From Pseudonocardiaceae bacterium YIM PH 21723 (GTDB lineage Bacteria; Actinomycetota; Actinomycetes; Mycobacteriales; Pseudonocardiaceae): a stretch of DNA of 64,000 bases. The position numbers were made by a program, and so were the translations under genes. Each line of letters starts with the position of its first letter. The stretch's first letter is position 1. Positions 42,071 through 50,415 of the stretch are shown in pieces. Where the stretch lies: positions 1 through 64,000 of the forward strand of contig QZFT01000030.1 in assembly GCA_003600225.1 (NCBI GenBank), written 5' to 3'. The notes beneath the pieces were generated by a model, which saw only the letters and a program-made list of their open reading frames with translations, made no database searches and was not told where the DNA came from.

Positions 42071-42964
42071 ATGCGTAGTCGACGTATCCTCGCCGCCCTG
42101 CTGGCGGCGGGCCTGACCGTGACACTGACCGCCTGCGGTGGCGGCGCGTCCCGGTCGGCGGTCATTCTCAGCGGCGCCACCGTGGACACCGCCGCCACCT
42201 TCGAGCCGGACTCGACCATGGCCAGGCTGAAGGCCGCCGGCAAGGTGACCATCGGGACCAAGTGGGACCAGCCGCTGTTCGGGCAGAAGGGCCTGGACGG
42301 CAAGCCGGGCGGGTTCGACGTGGAGGTCGGCAAGATCGTCGCGGCGAAACTGGGGCTGCGCGCCGACCAGATCGAGTGGAAAGAGGCGCCGAGCAAGTTC
42401 CGCGAGGAGATCATCGAGCGGAAAGACGTGGACATGGTGATCGCCACGTACACGATGAACGCCACCCGGAAGAAGCGGATCACCTTTTCCGGGCCGTACT
42501 ACACCGCCGCGCAGGACCTCCTGGTCAAGCGGGACAACACCACCATCACCGGGCCGGACTCCCTGCGTCCGACCAAGGCCAGGGTGTGCTCGGTGGCCGG
42601 TTCGGCCTCCGCGGAGAACGTGCTGAAGTACATCGACGCCAAGCAGCTGGTGAAGTTCGACGTCTACTCGAAGTGCCGGGACGCCCTGCGGGTCGGTCAG
42701 GTGGACGCGATGACCACGGACAACGCCATCCTGGCCGGTTATCTCAGCCAGTCACCCACCGCCTTCAAGCTGCTCGGCACGCCCTTCACCAAGGAGCCGT
42801 ACGGCATCGGCATCAGCAGGGGCGACGTGAAGTTCTGCGAGTTCATCCACCAGGTGATGGTGGACGCCGCGAAGAACGGCACGTACCAGAAGGCCTGGAC
42901 GGAGACGGCAGGCAAGTTCAACAAGGCCATACCCACGCTGCCCGAATTCGACTCGTGCGCCTGA
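42071..42964 (+). CDS. gluB: Glutamate-binding lipoprotein of the ABC importer
   Basis: 297 residues. Lipoprotein signal with lipobox LTAC (Cys22), then two lobes of SBP_bac_3: GKVTIGTKWDQPLFGQ, GGFDVEVGKIVAAKLGLR, KDVDMVIATYTMNATRKKRI, SGPYYTAAQDLLVKRDN, and DAMTTDNAILAGYL. Arg and Asp in VIATYTMNATRKKR and DAMTTDN are the usual ligands of the amino-acid alpha-carboxylate and amine. Two cysteines in lobe 2 (VCSVAG and SKCRD) may form a disulfide. Located between the ATPase and the permeases. Confidence 0.92.
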   Translation: MRSRRILAALLAAGLTVTLTACGGGASRSAVILSGATVDTAATFEPDSTMARLKAAGKVTIGTKWDQPLFGQKGLDGKPGGFDVEVGKIVAAKLGLRADQIEWKEAPSKFREEIIERKDVDMVIATYTMNATRKKRITFSGPYYTAAQDLLVKRDNTTITGPDSLRPTKARVCSVAGSASAENVLKYIDAKQLVKFDVYSKCRDALRVGQVDAMTTDNAILAGYLSQSPTAFKLLGTPFTKEPYGIGISRGDVKFCEFIHQVMVDAAKNGTYQKAWTETAGKFNKAIPTLPEFDSCA

Positions 42965-42980
42965 CCATCCCGGAGCTCAC

Positions 42981-43637
42981 GTGAACGTCATCATCGACAA
43001 CATCGACCTGTTCTGGGACGGCCTGCTGGGCACGCTGATGATCTGCGCCTACGCCGCCGTGGGATCACTCGTGCTGGGCGTCGTCCTGGGCATCTTCCGG
43101 GTCTCGCCGGTCCCCCCGCTGCGCTGGATCGGCCAGGCGTGGGTGACCGTGTTCCGCAACTGCCCGCTGACCGTGGTGCTGTTCTTCTGCGCCTTCGGCC
43201 TGCCGGAACTCGGCGTGGACTTCCCGGACTTCTACCTGTGGGTCGGCATCCTGGGCCTGGTGCTGTACACCTCGGCCTTCGTCTGTGAGGCGGTCCGCAG
43301 CGGTATCAACGCGGTCCAGCCGGGTCAGGCCGAGGCGGCCCGGGCCATCGGGCTCACCTTCACCCAGTCACTCGGCCTGATCATCCTGCCGCAGGCGCTG
43401 CGCACCGTGGTGCCGCCGCTGGGCAGCGTGCTCATCGCCATGGTGAAGAACTCCGCACTGGTCGGCGCGTTCGGCGTGGGTGGCGAACTGTTCGCCACGG
43501 TCGACACGCTCACCAGTGCCCGCGGCCTGCCGCTCATCCCCGTCCTGGTCGGGGTGGCGATCGGCTACCTGATCATCACGCTGCCCGCCGGAGCGCTGCT
43601 GGGCCTGCTCGAACGTAAGGTGGCGATCGCCCGATGA
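42981..43637 (+). CDS. gluC: Glutamate-type ABC importer permease
   Basis: 218 residues with about five membrane helices. The BPD_transp_1 coupling loop is EAARAIGLTFTQSLGLIILPQALR, and VFRNCPLTVVLFF is the conserved HisM/GluC-like segment near the N-terminus. It forms the channel with the next gene product. It begins 16 bp after the lipoprotein gene and its stop overlaps the second permease start by 4 bp. Confidence 0.92.
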   Translation: MNVIIDNIDLFWDGLLGTLMICAYAAVGSLVLGVVLGIFRVSPVPPLRWIGQAWVTVFRNCPLTVVLFFCAFGLPELGVDFPDFYLWVGILGLVLYTSAFVCEAVRSGINAVQPGQAEAARAIGLTFTQSLGLIILPQALRTVVPPLGSVLIAMVKNSALVGAFGVGGELFATVDTLTSARGLPLIPVLVGVAIGYLIITLPAGALLGLLERKVAIAR

Positions 43638-44521
43638 GCACTGTTCTGTACGACACGCCCGGGCCGAAGGCCAGGCGGAACACGCTGATCGCCTCCGTGC
43701 TGATCGGCCTCGCCCTGCTGGCCGTGGTCGTGGTCGCGCTGCTGAAGCTGAACGAGCAGGACCAGCTCAGCGAGCTGAAGTGGGGCCCACTGGTCAACCC
43801 GGGCAACCCGATCTTCCCGCTGGTCTGGGCCAGCATCGGCGAGGCTGCGGTGAACACGCTCGTCGCCGCCGGCTGGGCACTGGTGTTCTCGCTGATCGTC
43901 GGCACCGTGCTGGCCATGAGCAGGGTGACCGCCGCCCGCTGGTACCGCTGGCTGGTGGTGGGGCTGATGGAGCTGCTCCGCGGCCTGCCGGTGGTGATCA
44001 TGATCTTCTTCGCGTCCCGGGTGCTCCCCAACTACGGGCTGGGCCTGGACAACGTGTGGTACCTGGTCATCGGCCTCACGTTGTACAACTCGGTGATCAT
44101 CGCGGAGATCATCCGCGCCGGCATCGCCTCGCTGCCCAGTGGTCAGCTGGAGGCCGGCCTGTCCATCGGCCTGACCCGGTGGCAGGCGTTGCGGCTCATC
44201 CAGCTGCCGCAGGCGTTCCGCGCCATGCTGCCCGCGTTGATCAGCCAGCTCGTGGTGGTCCTGAAGGACACCTCACTGGGCTTCATCGTGCTCTACGAGG
44301 AACTGGTGCGCAGGGCGAACATCCTGGTCCAGGACCCGCAGATGCAGAACCCGCTCCAGATGTTCCTGATCATCGCCGCGTTGTTCGTGCTCACCAACTG
44401 GCTGTTGTCCAAGCTGGCGGAGTGGGTCGAGCGCCGGCTGAGCAGCAGGACGGCCGCCAAGGCCGACCCGGCGGCGATCCCGGGGACGTACGCGTCCGCG
44501 ACCGGCGGAGCGGCGATCTAG
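43634..44521 (+). CDS. gluD: Glutamate-type ABC importer permease 2
   Basis: 295 residues. A cytoplasmic basic N-terminus, then five to six helices. LLRGLPVVIMIFFASRVLP and the coupling loop EAGLSIGLTRWQALRLIQLPQAFR are characteristic of amino-acid importer permeases. The C-terminal 30 residues (SSRTAAKADPAAIPGTYAS) are polar and variable. The stop overlaps that of the convergent TetR gene (shared CTAG). The four genes together are the gluABCD operon layout known from corynebacteria and mycobacteria. Confidence 0.92.
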   Translation: MSTVLYDTPGPKARRNTLIASVLIGLALLAVVVVALLKLNEQDQLSELKWGPLVNPGNPIFPLVWASIGEAAVNTLVAAGWALVFSLIVGTVLAMSRVTAARWYRWLVVGLMELLRGLPVVIMIFFASRVLPNYGLGLDNVWYLVIGLTLYNSVIIAEIIRAGIASLPSGQLEAGLSIGLTRWQALRLIQLPQAFRAMLPALISQLVVVLKDTSLGFIVLYEELVRRANILVQDPQMQNPLQMFLIIAALFVLTNWLLSKLAEWVERRLSSRTAAKADPAAIPGTYASATGGAAI

Positions 44522-45123
44522 CGGACCAGTCCGAGGGTCGCCCGGAAGGCGGCGGTGAACCGGTCCGGCGAGAAGTGCGCCGGATCGGTCAGCACCAGCC
44601 GGGCGGCCATCTCGCACAGCGTGACCATGGTGTGCGCCAGGATCTCCGCGTCCATGCCCGGCGGTTTCCCGAAACCCTCCAGGAGTCCGGCCGCCAGGTC
44701 CTTGGCCCGGGCCAGCACCAGGTCACGGGCATCGTCGCGGGCCGCCTCGAACTCCTTGGGCATGCCCGGCATCGGCAGCACGATGCAGCGCCAGCGGTCC
44801 GGCTTCTCCTGTACCGCGCGCAGATAGCGCTCCAGGAATCCGGTCAGCGCGTCCGCACCGCTGAGGTCGGGGAACCCGTCGAGGACCTGCAGCAGGCCCT
44901 GTTCCTGCTCCCGCTGGAGCAGCGCGGCCAGCAACTCGCCCCGGTTGGCGAACATCCCGTAGACCACCGGCTTGGTGACGCCGGCCTGTTCGGCGATCGA
45001 CTCCATGCTCACGGCGGCCAGGCCCTGGTGGACCACCAGATGCAGTGCGGCGTCCAGCAGTTGGGCCCGTCGCTGCTCAGCGGGCATCCGGGGCGCGTAG
45101 GCCCGTCGCTGCTTTCCCGTCAC
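44518..45123 (-). CDS. TetR-family repressor
   Basis: 201 residues. HTH at about 14-60: RRAQLLDAALHLVVHQGLAA, VSMESIAEQAGVTKPVVYGM, FANRGELLAALLQ. The C-terminal domain is helical with a hydrophobic core (HTMVTLCEMAARLVLTDPAHF). It is divergent from a DUF2236 oxygenase gene with a clear dyad in between, so it most likely represses that gene and itself. The basic N-terminus MTGKQRRAYAPRMPAEQ precedes the HTH; a start at MPAEQR is possible. Confidence 0.92.
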   Translation of the reverse strand: MTGKQRRAYAPRMPAEQRRAQLLDAALHLVVHQGLAAVSMESIAEQAGVTKPVVYGMFANRGELLAALLQREQEQGLLQVLDGFPDLSGADALTGFLERYLRAVQEKPDRWRCIVLPMPGMPKEFEAARDDARDLVLARAKDLAAGLLEGFGKPPGMDAEILAHTMVTLCEMAARLVLTDPAHFSPDRFTAAFRATLGLVR

Positions 45124-45162
45124 CGAACCTCCCTCTGGACAAAACTACCTTACCGTAGGATA

Positions 45163-45182
45163 TTACTACGCGTCCGTAGTAA
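45163..45182. promoter_or_regulatory. TetR operator dyad between TetR and DUF2236 genes
   Basis: TTACTACG-CGTC-CGTAGTAA is a perfect 8-bp inverted repeat. A weaker CTACCTTACCGTAG lies next to it at 45145-45158. Both fall in the 75-bp gap between divergent starts. Confidence 0.7.
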
Positions 45183-45198
45183 ATGCAGGGAGGCCGCC

Positions 45199-46245
45199 GT
45201 GCGCACGAAGATCGAACCGCTGGAGGACTACGGCTTCTTCGGGCCGGACTCGATGGCCTGGAAGGTCTGGGGGCACCCGACCGCACTCACCATCGGCTTC
45301 CAGCGGGCCGTGGTGGTCGAGGAACTGGATCCCGACCTGGTCGCCTCGGTGGAGGCCACCCAGGACATCTACAACCGGCCGGCCACCCGCTACGACCGCA
45401 CGATCCGCTACTTCGCCCTGGTCGCGTTCGGCGGCAGCCGCACGGCCAGCAAGGCGGCCGATGTGCTGGTCAAGGTGCACTCCAAGGCCGTGGGCATCGA
45501 GCCGTACGGTGGCAAGGTCTACGACGCCAACGACCCGGACTCCCAGCTCTGGATCCTGCTCACCGGCTGGCACTCGGTGCTGTACGCCTACGAGCGGTAC
45601 GGCCCCGGCAAGCTCACCCCGGAGCAGGACCGGCAGTTCTGGGCGGAGTGCGCGGTGGCCGCCGAACTGCAGACCTGCGACCCGGCCGACGTGCCCCAGG
45701 ACCGCGCGGGCCTGCGCGAGTACTACGCGAAGATGCGGCCACAGCTGTCCGGCTCACCCCTGGCCCGCAAGGCGATGAACCACCTGCTGCGCGGCGAGGT
45801 CGCGCTGCCGCCCATGCCCCGGACCCTGCGCCCGTTCGCCGTGCTCGCGACCCGGGTGATGCGCCGGGCCACGATCGCCACCATGCCGCGCTGGATGCGG
45901 GAGATGAGCGGGCTGCGGCAGTCCCGGCTGACCGACACCCTGGTCCGGCCGGTCATGCGGCTCGCGTTCGCGATCGCCCACCGCAGCCCTGAGCTGTCGG
46001 TGCGCCTGCTGAAGCTGATGTCCCCGAGCACGGTCCCGGTCGCCGGACCGATGCTGCGCGGCCTGGCGCCGCTGTCCGCGGAGATCCTCAGCCCGGCCGA
46101 GGCCAGGGAGCGCTACGGCTACGACCGGCCACGGGACGCGCATCTGGCACTGCGCCAGAAGCAGTTGGACAAGGCCCTGGCGGGGCAGCGGACCAGCGAC
46201 GAGGGCATCGTCGAGTCCGAGCCGATCCTGGGTCGTACCGGATAA
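45199..46245 (+). CDS. DUF2236 (MpaB-like) oxygenase-family protein
   Basis: 348 residues from GTG 45199 with GGGAGG upstream; the long open frame before it runs through the glutamate permease and TetR regions and is not coding. Recognisable are FFGPDSMAWKVWGHPTALTIG, QRAVVVEELDP, RYFALVAFGG, VHSKAVGIEPYGG, and LWILLTGWHSVLYAYERYG. The conserved His residues in VHSK and GWHS fit the haem ligand positions of the latex-clearing/MpaB fold. Family members are haem or copper-dependent oxidases or peroxidases of lipids, terpenes or mycophenolate intermediates. Substrate here is unknown. It is controlled by the divergent TetR. Confidence 0.85.
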   Translation: MRTKIEPLEDYGFFGPDSMAWKVWGHPTALTIGFQRAVVVEELDPDLVASVEATQDIYNRPATRYDRTIRYFALVAFGGSRTASKAADVLVKVHSKAVGIEPYGGKVYDANDPDSQLWILLTGWHSVLYAYERYGPGKLTPEQDRQFWAECAVAAELQTCDPADVPQDRAGLREYYAKMRPQLSGSPLARKAMNHLLRGEVALPPMPRTLRPFAVLATRVMRRATIATMPRWMREMSGLRQSRLTDTLVRPVMRLAFAIAHRSPELSVRLLKLMSPSTVPVAGPMLRGLAPLSAEILSPAEARERYGYDRPRDAHLALRQKQLDKALAGQRTSDEGIVESEPILGRTG

Positions 46246-46317
46246 GTGGAATGCACGGGATGATCATCGGGTTTAAGGTGGATGAATCGTCAACTACTCC
46301 CCCGCTGGAGACCCGAC

Positions 46318-46797
46318 ATGAGCACCGAAGCCGAGCGCGCAGCGCTCCGCGACGTTCACCTCAAGCCCGTCGAATCCCGTCCGGCCTCCAGCGCGCGAGG
46401 ACTGCACCACACCGCGCTGATCAGCAGTGATGTGGAACAGACGATCAAGTTCTACCAGGATCTGCTGGAGTTCCCGCTCACCGAGCTGATCGAGAACCGG
46501 GACTACCCCGGGTCCTCGCACTTCTTCTTCGACATCGGCAACGGCAACCTGCTGGCGTTCTTCGACTTCCCCGGGCTGGACGTCGGCCCGTACGCCGAGG
46601 TACTCGGCGGGCTGCACCACATGGCCATCTCGGTGGAGCCGGAGAGGTGGAAGCACCTGGTCGGCAAACTGGAGGCGGCGGGCGTCGAGCACGTGGTGCA
46701 CAGTGACGTCTCGGTCTACTTCCGCGACCCGGACGGCGCGCGCATCGAGCTGATCGGCGACCCGCTCGGCGAGATGTACGGCAGCAAGGTGATCTAG
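46318..46797 (+). CDS. VOC-superfamily (glyoxalase/dioxygenase-fold) protein
   Basis: 159 residues. Two beta-alpha-beta-beta-beta units: GLHHTALISSDVEQTIKFYQ (His in strand 1), LLAFFDFPG, LGGLHHMAISVEPERW, VYFRDPDGARIELIGD (Glu at the end). The metal ligands His..His..Glu are in the expected places. VOC enzymes include glyoxalases, dioxygenases and resistance proteins. Residues 1-26 form a charged N-terminal extension. ATG is preceded by CTGGAGA. It converges on the one-lobed lipoprotein gene with 4 bp overlap. Confidence 0.85.
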   Translation: MSTEAERAALRDVHLKPVESRPASSARGLHHTALISSDVEQTIKFYQDLLEFPLTELIENRDYPGSSHFFFDIGNGNLLAFFDFPGLDVGPYAEVLGGLHHMAISVEPERWKHLVGKLEAAGVEHVVHSDVSVYFRDPDGARIELIGDPLGEMYGSKVI

Positions 46798-47423
46798 GGC
46801 TTGCTGAACGGGACCCGCTTGGCCGCCAGTTCGTCGGCGGCCAGCTGGTCCCACCGCCCGCTCGCCAGCGCGTCGGCGATGATCTTGCCGAGTCGTTCGG
46901 TGAAGACCTTGTCGCGGGCGATGACGCCGATGTACTGCGGAGCGCCGCCGACGATCACGTAGGGGCCGGCGGTGGCGACCTTCGCCTGGGTCGCGGCCTC
47001 CCTGTCCAGGACGCCGAGCTGCAGGTCGACGCTGTCACTGGCCACCCCGCTGATCTGCAGGTTCGGCGGCATCTTCTTGAAGCTGACCTGCTTCTCGTCC
47101 GGGAAGCCGAGCTCGGTGGCGATGAGCCGCGCGATGGCCGGGTCGAAGCCGGCCCACTTGCCGGTGTACTCCTGGAACGCGGCCAGTTCGGGGGCATCGG
47201 AGCGGACGCCGATGAGCAACCGGCCACGCTGCCTGATGCGGTCGAAGACCGGCGAGCCCTGCAACGGCGGCACGGACGCGGAACTGGAAGCCGTGGGCGT
47301 GCTGGTGCTGGGCGGGGCGCTGGAGGACTGCGCGGGCGGCGGCGCGTCATCGCCGCATCCGGCGAGCAGCAGGGACACGGCCAGCAGGGACGCCACGACT
47401 CCACGCGAGATCATGGCGGCCAT
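46794..47423 (-). CDS. One-lobed solute-binding-type lipoprotein (truncated SBP_bac_3)
   Basis: 209 residues, against about 280-300 normally. Lipobox LLAGC (Cys about 23), a Ser/Thr/Pro linker (28-52), then lobe I of an amino-acid-binding protein: RGRLLIGVRSDAPELAAF, AGFDPAIARLIATELGF, DSVDLQLGVLDREAATQAKV, TAGPYVI. The sequence then jumps to PQYIGVIARDKVFTERLGKII and the final helix, so most of lobe II (about 80 residues) is missing. It may have lost transport function, or may act as a sensor. No permease genes are adjacent in its orientation. Start may be MISRGV three codons later. Confidence 0.8.
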   Translation of the reverse strand: MAAMISRGVVASLLAVSLLLAGCGDDAPPPAQSSSAPPSTSTPTASSSASVPPLQGSPVFDRIRQRGRLLIGVRSDAPELAAFQEYTGKWAGFDPAIARLIATELGFPDEKQVSFKKMPPNLQISGVASDSVDLQLGVLDREAATQAKVATAGPYVIVGGAPQYIGVIARDKVFTERLGKIIADALASGRWDQLAADELAAKRVPFSKP

Positions 47424-47441
47424 CCTAATCCCGGGCCGTTT

Positions 47442-47494
47442 CCGAAGTTGACGAGTTTCGGGGGAGGTACAGCCCGAAACTCGTCAACTTCGGG
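47442..47494. repeat. CCGAAGT stem-loop, copy 2
   Basis: CCGAAGTTGACGAGTTTCGG plus G pairs perfectly with CCCGAAACTCGTCAACTTCGG at 47473-47494, given here in parts CCCGAAAC and TCGTCAACTTCGG. It lies 21 bp after the MFS stop and just before the lipoprotein start, on the minus-strand path. Likely terminator of the MFS gene. Confidence 0.8.
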
Positions 47495-47514
47495 GGCTGA
47501 AGGTTGCCGGCGGA

Positions 47515-49518
47515 TCAGACCAGGGCGTGGCGGCCGGATTCGTATTCCTGGTCGGCCATCCGCTCCACGACCCGGTCGATCGCGACGGCGAGTTCCCGCT
47601 GCGGCCCCCAGTCGGCGAGCTTCTCCGCGAGCCAGCCCTTCCAGCAGGCGGCGATCCGCTGGAACTCCTGCTGCCCGGTGTCCGTGAGCAGCAACCGGTC
47701 CCCGTCGGCGGCCAGGTGCCCGCCGGCGATCACCTTGTCGAACGCGGGCCGCAGCACCGCGGCGGGCACTCCGACGTGCCCGGCCGCGTCGGCCACGGTG
47801 AACGGCAGGCCACGGCGGTTGCGCACGGCCACCCGGACCAGGCACCACAACGCGCCCTCGTCCAGGGTCGAGTCCAGCCGCCGCAACAGCGTCGGCCCCA
47901 GGTCCCGGCGCTCGCGGAACATCAGCAGCGCGATGCTGTGCTCCAGTTCCTGATCGCGGTCCCTGGCCTCGGGCATGCCGAAGCCCTCCCCCGGGTCCAC
48001 CGCCCCGGCCCGCGAGGTATCCCGCAGCGGGACCTCCTTGAGGAAGAACGCGACCAGCAACGCGAGCACGCCGACCGGGGCCGCGTACAGGAACACCGTG
48101 TGCAGCGAGTCCACATAGGCCTGGATGAACGGGGCGGCCACCTGCTCGGGGAGCTTGTGCAGCAGTTGCGGCACCTGCAACGCGCGTGGATCGACGCCCG
48201 CCGGCACCGGGATCTGTTCCAGGTGACCGCTGAGCTGACCGGCGTAGATGGTGCCGAAGATGGCCGCGCCGAACGAGCTGCCGATGGACCGCAGGAAGGT
48301 CACGCCGGAGGTGGCGACGCCGAGGTCGGCGAAGTCCACGTTGTTCTGCACCACGATGGTCAGCACCTGCATGCCGAGGCCGATGCCGACCCCGAGGACC
48401 AGCATGAACAGCGAGGACCGCAGGATCGAGGTGTGCGCGTCCAGGGTGGACAGCAGGTACAGGCCGATGGTGATGCCGATCGAGCCGAGGATCGGGAAGA
48501 TCTTGTACCGGCCGGTCTTGCTGACCATGTTCCCGGCGAAGGTGGACGCGATCAGCAGGCCGAACACCATGGGCAGCATCCGCACGCCGGAGTCGGTGGC
48601 GGACACGCCCCGCACGTACTGCATGTAGGTGGGCAGGTAGGACAGCGCGCCGAGCATGGCGAACCCGACGATGAACGCCAGGATGCCGGCCACGCTGAAC
48701 ACCGGGTTGGCGAACAGCCGCAGCGGCAGCATCGGCTCCGGCGCCCGCCGTTCCACCAGCACGAACAGGACCAGCGCCAGCACCGATCCGACGGCCGTCC
48801 AGATGATCTCCGGCGAATCCCAGGCGTAGGTGGTGCCGCCCCAGGTGGTGACCAGGATCAGCCCGGAGGCACCGAGGCCGATGAACAGGATGCCCAGATA
48901 GTCGATCACCGGCTTGGCCGCCGAGCGGACCGTGGGAATGGTCGCCGACCCGACCAGGAAGGCCACCACGACCAGGGGGATGTTCACGTAGAACACCCAA
49001 CGCCAGGACAGGTGGTCCACGAAGAAGCCGCCGAGCATCGGGCCGGCGACGGTGACCACGCCGAACACCGAGCCGAGCAGGCCCTGGTACTTGCCGCGCT
49101 CCCGCATCGGGATCACGTCCGCGATCAACGCGGTGGCGGTGACCATCAGCCCACCGCCGCCGATGCCCTGCACCGCGCGCCAGATGATCAGCCAGAGCAT
49201 GTCGTCGGCGAAGCCGCAGAAGAACGAGCCGACACCGAAGATCGCCATGGACAGCTGGAACATCAGCTTGCGGCCGAACAGGTCGCCGAACTTGCCGATG
49301 ACCACCGTGGTGATCGTGCTCGCCAGGAGGTAGGAGGTGACCACCCAGGACAGGTGCTGGGCGCCGCCCAGGGTGCCCACGATGGTGGGCAGCGCGGTGC
49401 CGACGATCGTCTGGTCCAGCGCGGCGACCAGCATGCCCAGCAGCACGGTGCCGAACACGGCGTTGATCCGGCGGCGGCTGTAGGCGGGCCTGGCTGCGGC
49501 TTCGAGCGTTGCGGTCAC
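47515..49518 (-). CDS. DHA2-type MFS drug exporter with C-terminal winged-helix-like domain
   Basis: 667 residues. Residues 20-515 form 14 membrane helices with DHA2 signatures: LVAALDQTIVGTALPTIVG (helix 1), GKFGDLFGRKLMF (loop 2-3 motif A), IWRAVQGIGGGGLMV (motif B) and GPMLGGFFVDHLSWRWVFYVN (motif C). After the last helix (VGVLALLVAFFLKEVPL), about 140 cytoplasmic residues follow: SIALLMFRERRDLGPTLLRR, GALWCLVRVAVRN, FTVADAAGHVGVPAAVLRPA, FDKVIAGGHLAADGDRLLLT. These resemble a MarR-like winged helix. The fusion may sense substrate or DNA, or may only be structural. A multidrug or metabolite efflux role is inferred. Confidence 0.9.
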   Translation of the reverse strand: MTATLEAAARPAYSRRRINAVFGTVLLGMLVAALDQTIVGTALPTIVGTLGGAQHLSWVVTSYLLASTITTVVIGKFGDLFGRKLMFQLSMAIFGVGSFFCGFADDMLWLIIWRAVQGIGGGGLMVTATALIADVIPMRERGKYQGLLGSVFGVVTVAGPMLGGFFVDHLSWRWVFYVNIPLVVVAFLVGSATIPTVRSAAKPVIDYLGILFIGLGASGLILVTTWGGTTYAWDSPEIIWTAVGSVLALVLFVLVERRAPEPMLPLRLFANPVFSVAGILAFIVGFAMLGALSYLPTYMQYVRGVSATDSGVRMLPMVFGLLIASTFAGNMVSKTGRYKIFPILGSIGITIGLYLLSTLDAHTSILRSSLFMLVLGVGIGLGMQVLTIVVQNNVDFADLGVATSGVTFLRSIGSSFGAAIFGTIYAGQLSGHLEQIPVPAGVDPRALQVPQLLHKLPEQVAAPFIQAYVDSLHTVFLYAAPVGVLALLVAFFLKEVPLRDTSRAGAVDPGEGFGMPEARDRDQELEHSIALLMFRERRDLGPTLLRRLDSTLDEGALWCLVRVAVRNRRGLPFTVADAAGHVGVPAAVLRPAFDKVIAGGHLAADGDRLLLTDTGQQEFQRIAACWKGWLAEKLADWGPQRELAVAIDRVVERMADQEYESGRHALV

Positions 49519-49555
49519 AGGCCGCAGACTAGTGATCCAGCAGGTCAGCTGCCCA

Positions 49556-49713
49556 TCAAGATCCGGGAAGCCACCGGTCCGTGAGCCCGGTGACCAGGTC
49601 GGTGACGGTGGGGCGCAGCCGCGCCTGGCCCTTGCTGATCCAGTCGGTGAACGACCCGGCCACGCCGTATCCGGGCGGCCAGGTGATGGCTGACCGGATG
49701 CATGCCCGGCCGG
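49556..49713 (-). pseudogene. Possible gene remnant between HAD and MFS genes
   Basis: The frame after the HAD stop reads SAITWPPGYGVAGSFTDW then ISKGQARLRPTVTDLVTGLT and DRWLPGS before a stop. Third positions are almost all G or C and the composition is protein-like, but no proper start exists; only an internal GTG would give about 36 residues. It looks like the 3' end of a lost gene or an unannotated short protein. Family not recognised. Confidence 0.3.
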
Positions 49714-50409
49714 TCAGCAGTTCAGCTGCCCCGCCAGCTCCAGCAGGTCCGCCGCGTTGATGTCGAACTCCGGCTCGTAGGCGACGTCCACCTCGCCGCC
49801 CGGTCCGCGTTCCAGCGGCCGGGCGACGAAGGCGGTCCGGAACCCCAGTTCGGCGGCGGAGCGCAGGTCGTACTTGTGACAGGCGACCATCATCAGCTGC
49901 TCGGGGGCCAGCTGGAGATACCGGGACGCCATCCGGTAGGCCGCCGGATCCGGTTTGAACACCCCGGCCATCTCCGTGCTGAAGATCGCGTCCCAGGGCA
50001 ACCCGCCCTGCTTGGACAGGCGCACCACCCTGGCCACGTCCATGTTGGTCAGCGTGGCGATCGTGTACCGGGACTTCAGCCGGTGCAGGCCGGGCACGAC
50101 ATCCGGCCACGGAACCTGGTGCTGCCAGCCATCGGCCAGCTCCTCCCGGTCCTGCGCGGAGAAGATGTCGATCCCCAGGTCGTCGAGGACCTGGTCCAGG
50201 GTCCGCAGGTACACCTCCCGCACCGACACACCCGGCTGTTTGACCGCGCCGGTCAGATACAGCTCGTGCCAGTTGCCGACCAGCGTCGTCCAGTCGGTGC
50301 CGGGCAGCCGGCCCGCGGCCACCCGGTCCACCGTGGCGACGACCTGGGAGTAGAAGTCGGTGACGGTGCCCTGCACGTCGAACAGCAGGGCCTGTGGAGC
50401 GGTGGCCAT
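49714..50409 (-). CDS. Haloacid-dehalogenase-type HAD hydrolase
   Basis: 231 residues. Motif I LLFDVQGTVTD has the nucleophile Asp (about residue 10); the second position is Gln, in the place where type II haloacid dehalogenases have Tyr rather than Asp. Motif II TLTNMD, motif III Lys in MAGVFKPDPAAYR, and motif IV VACHKYDLRSAAELGF. The helical cap lies between residues 20 and 95. The lack of the motif I acid/base Asp favours dehalogenase over phosphatase chemistry. The start lies 6 bp after the Uma2 gene, so the two are probably co-transcribed. Confidence 0.85.
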   Translation of the reverse strand: MATAPQALLFDVQGTVTDFYSQVVATVDRVAAGRLPGTDWTTLVGNWHELYLTGAVKQPGVSVREVYLRTLDQVLDDLGIDIFSAQDREELADGWQHQVPWPDVVPGLHRLKSRYTIATLTNMDVARVVRLSKQGGLPWDAIFSTEMAGVFKPDPAAYRMASRYLQLAPEQLMMVACHKYDLRSAAELGFRTAFVARPLERGPGGEVDVAYEPEFDINAADLLELAGQLNC

Positions 50410-50415
50410 TGCCGG

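Noticed and set aside
43780-45198. Upstream extension of the DUF2236 frame through gluD and the TetR gene
   Set aside because: The extension is not protein-like and overlaps two confident genes; the GTG at 45199 with GGGAGG is the start.
47527-49584. Long open frame of 685 codons opposite the MFS exporter
   Set aside because: His/Gln/Arg-rich composition and no domain; shadow of the exporter gene.
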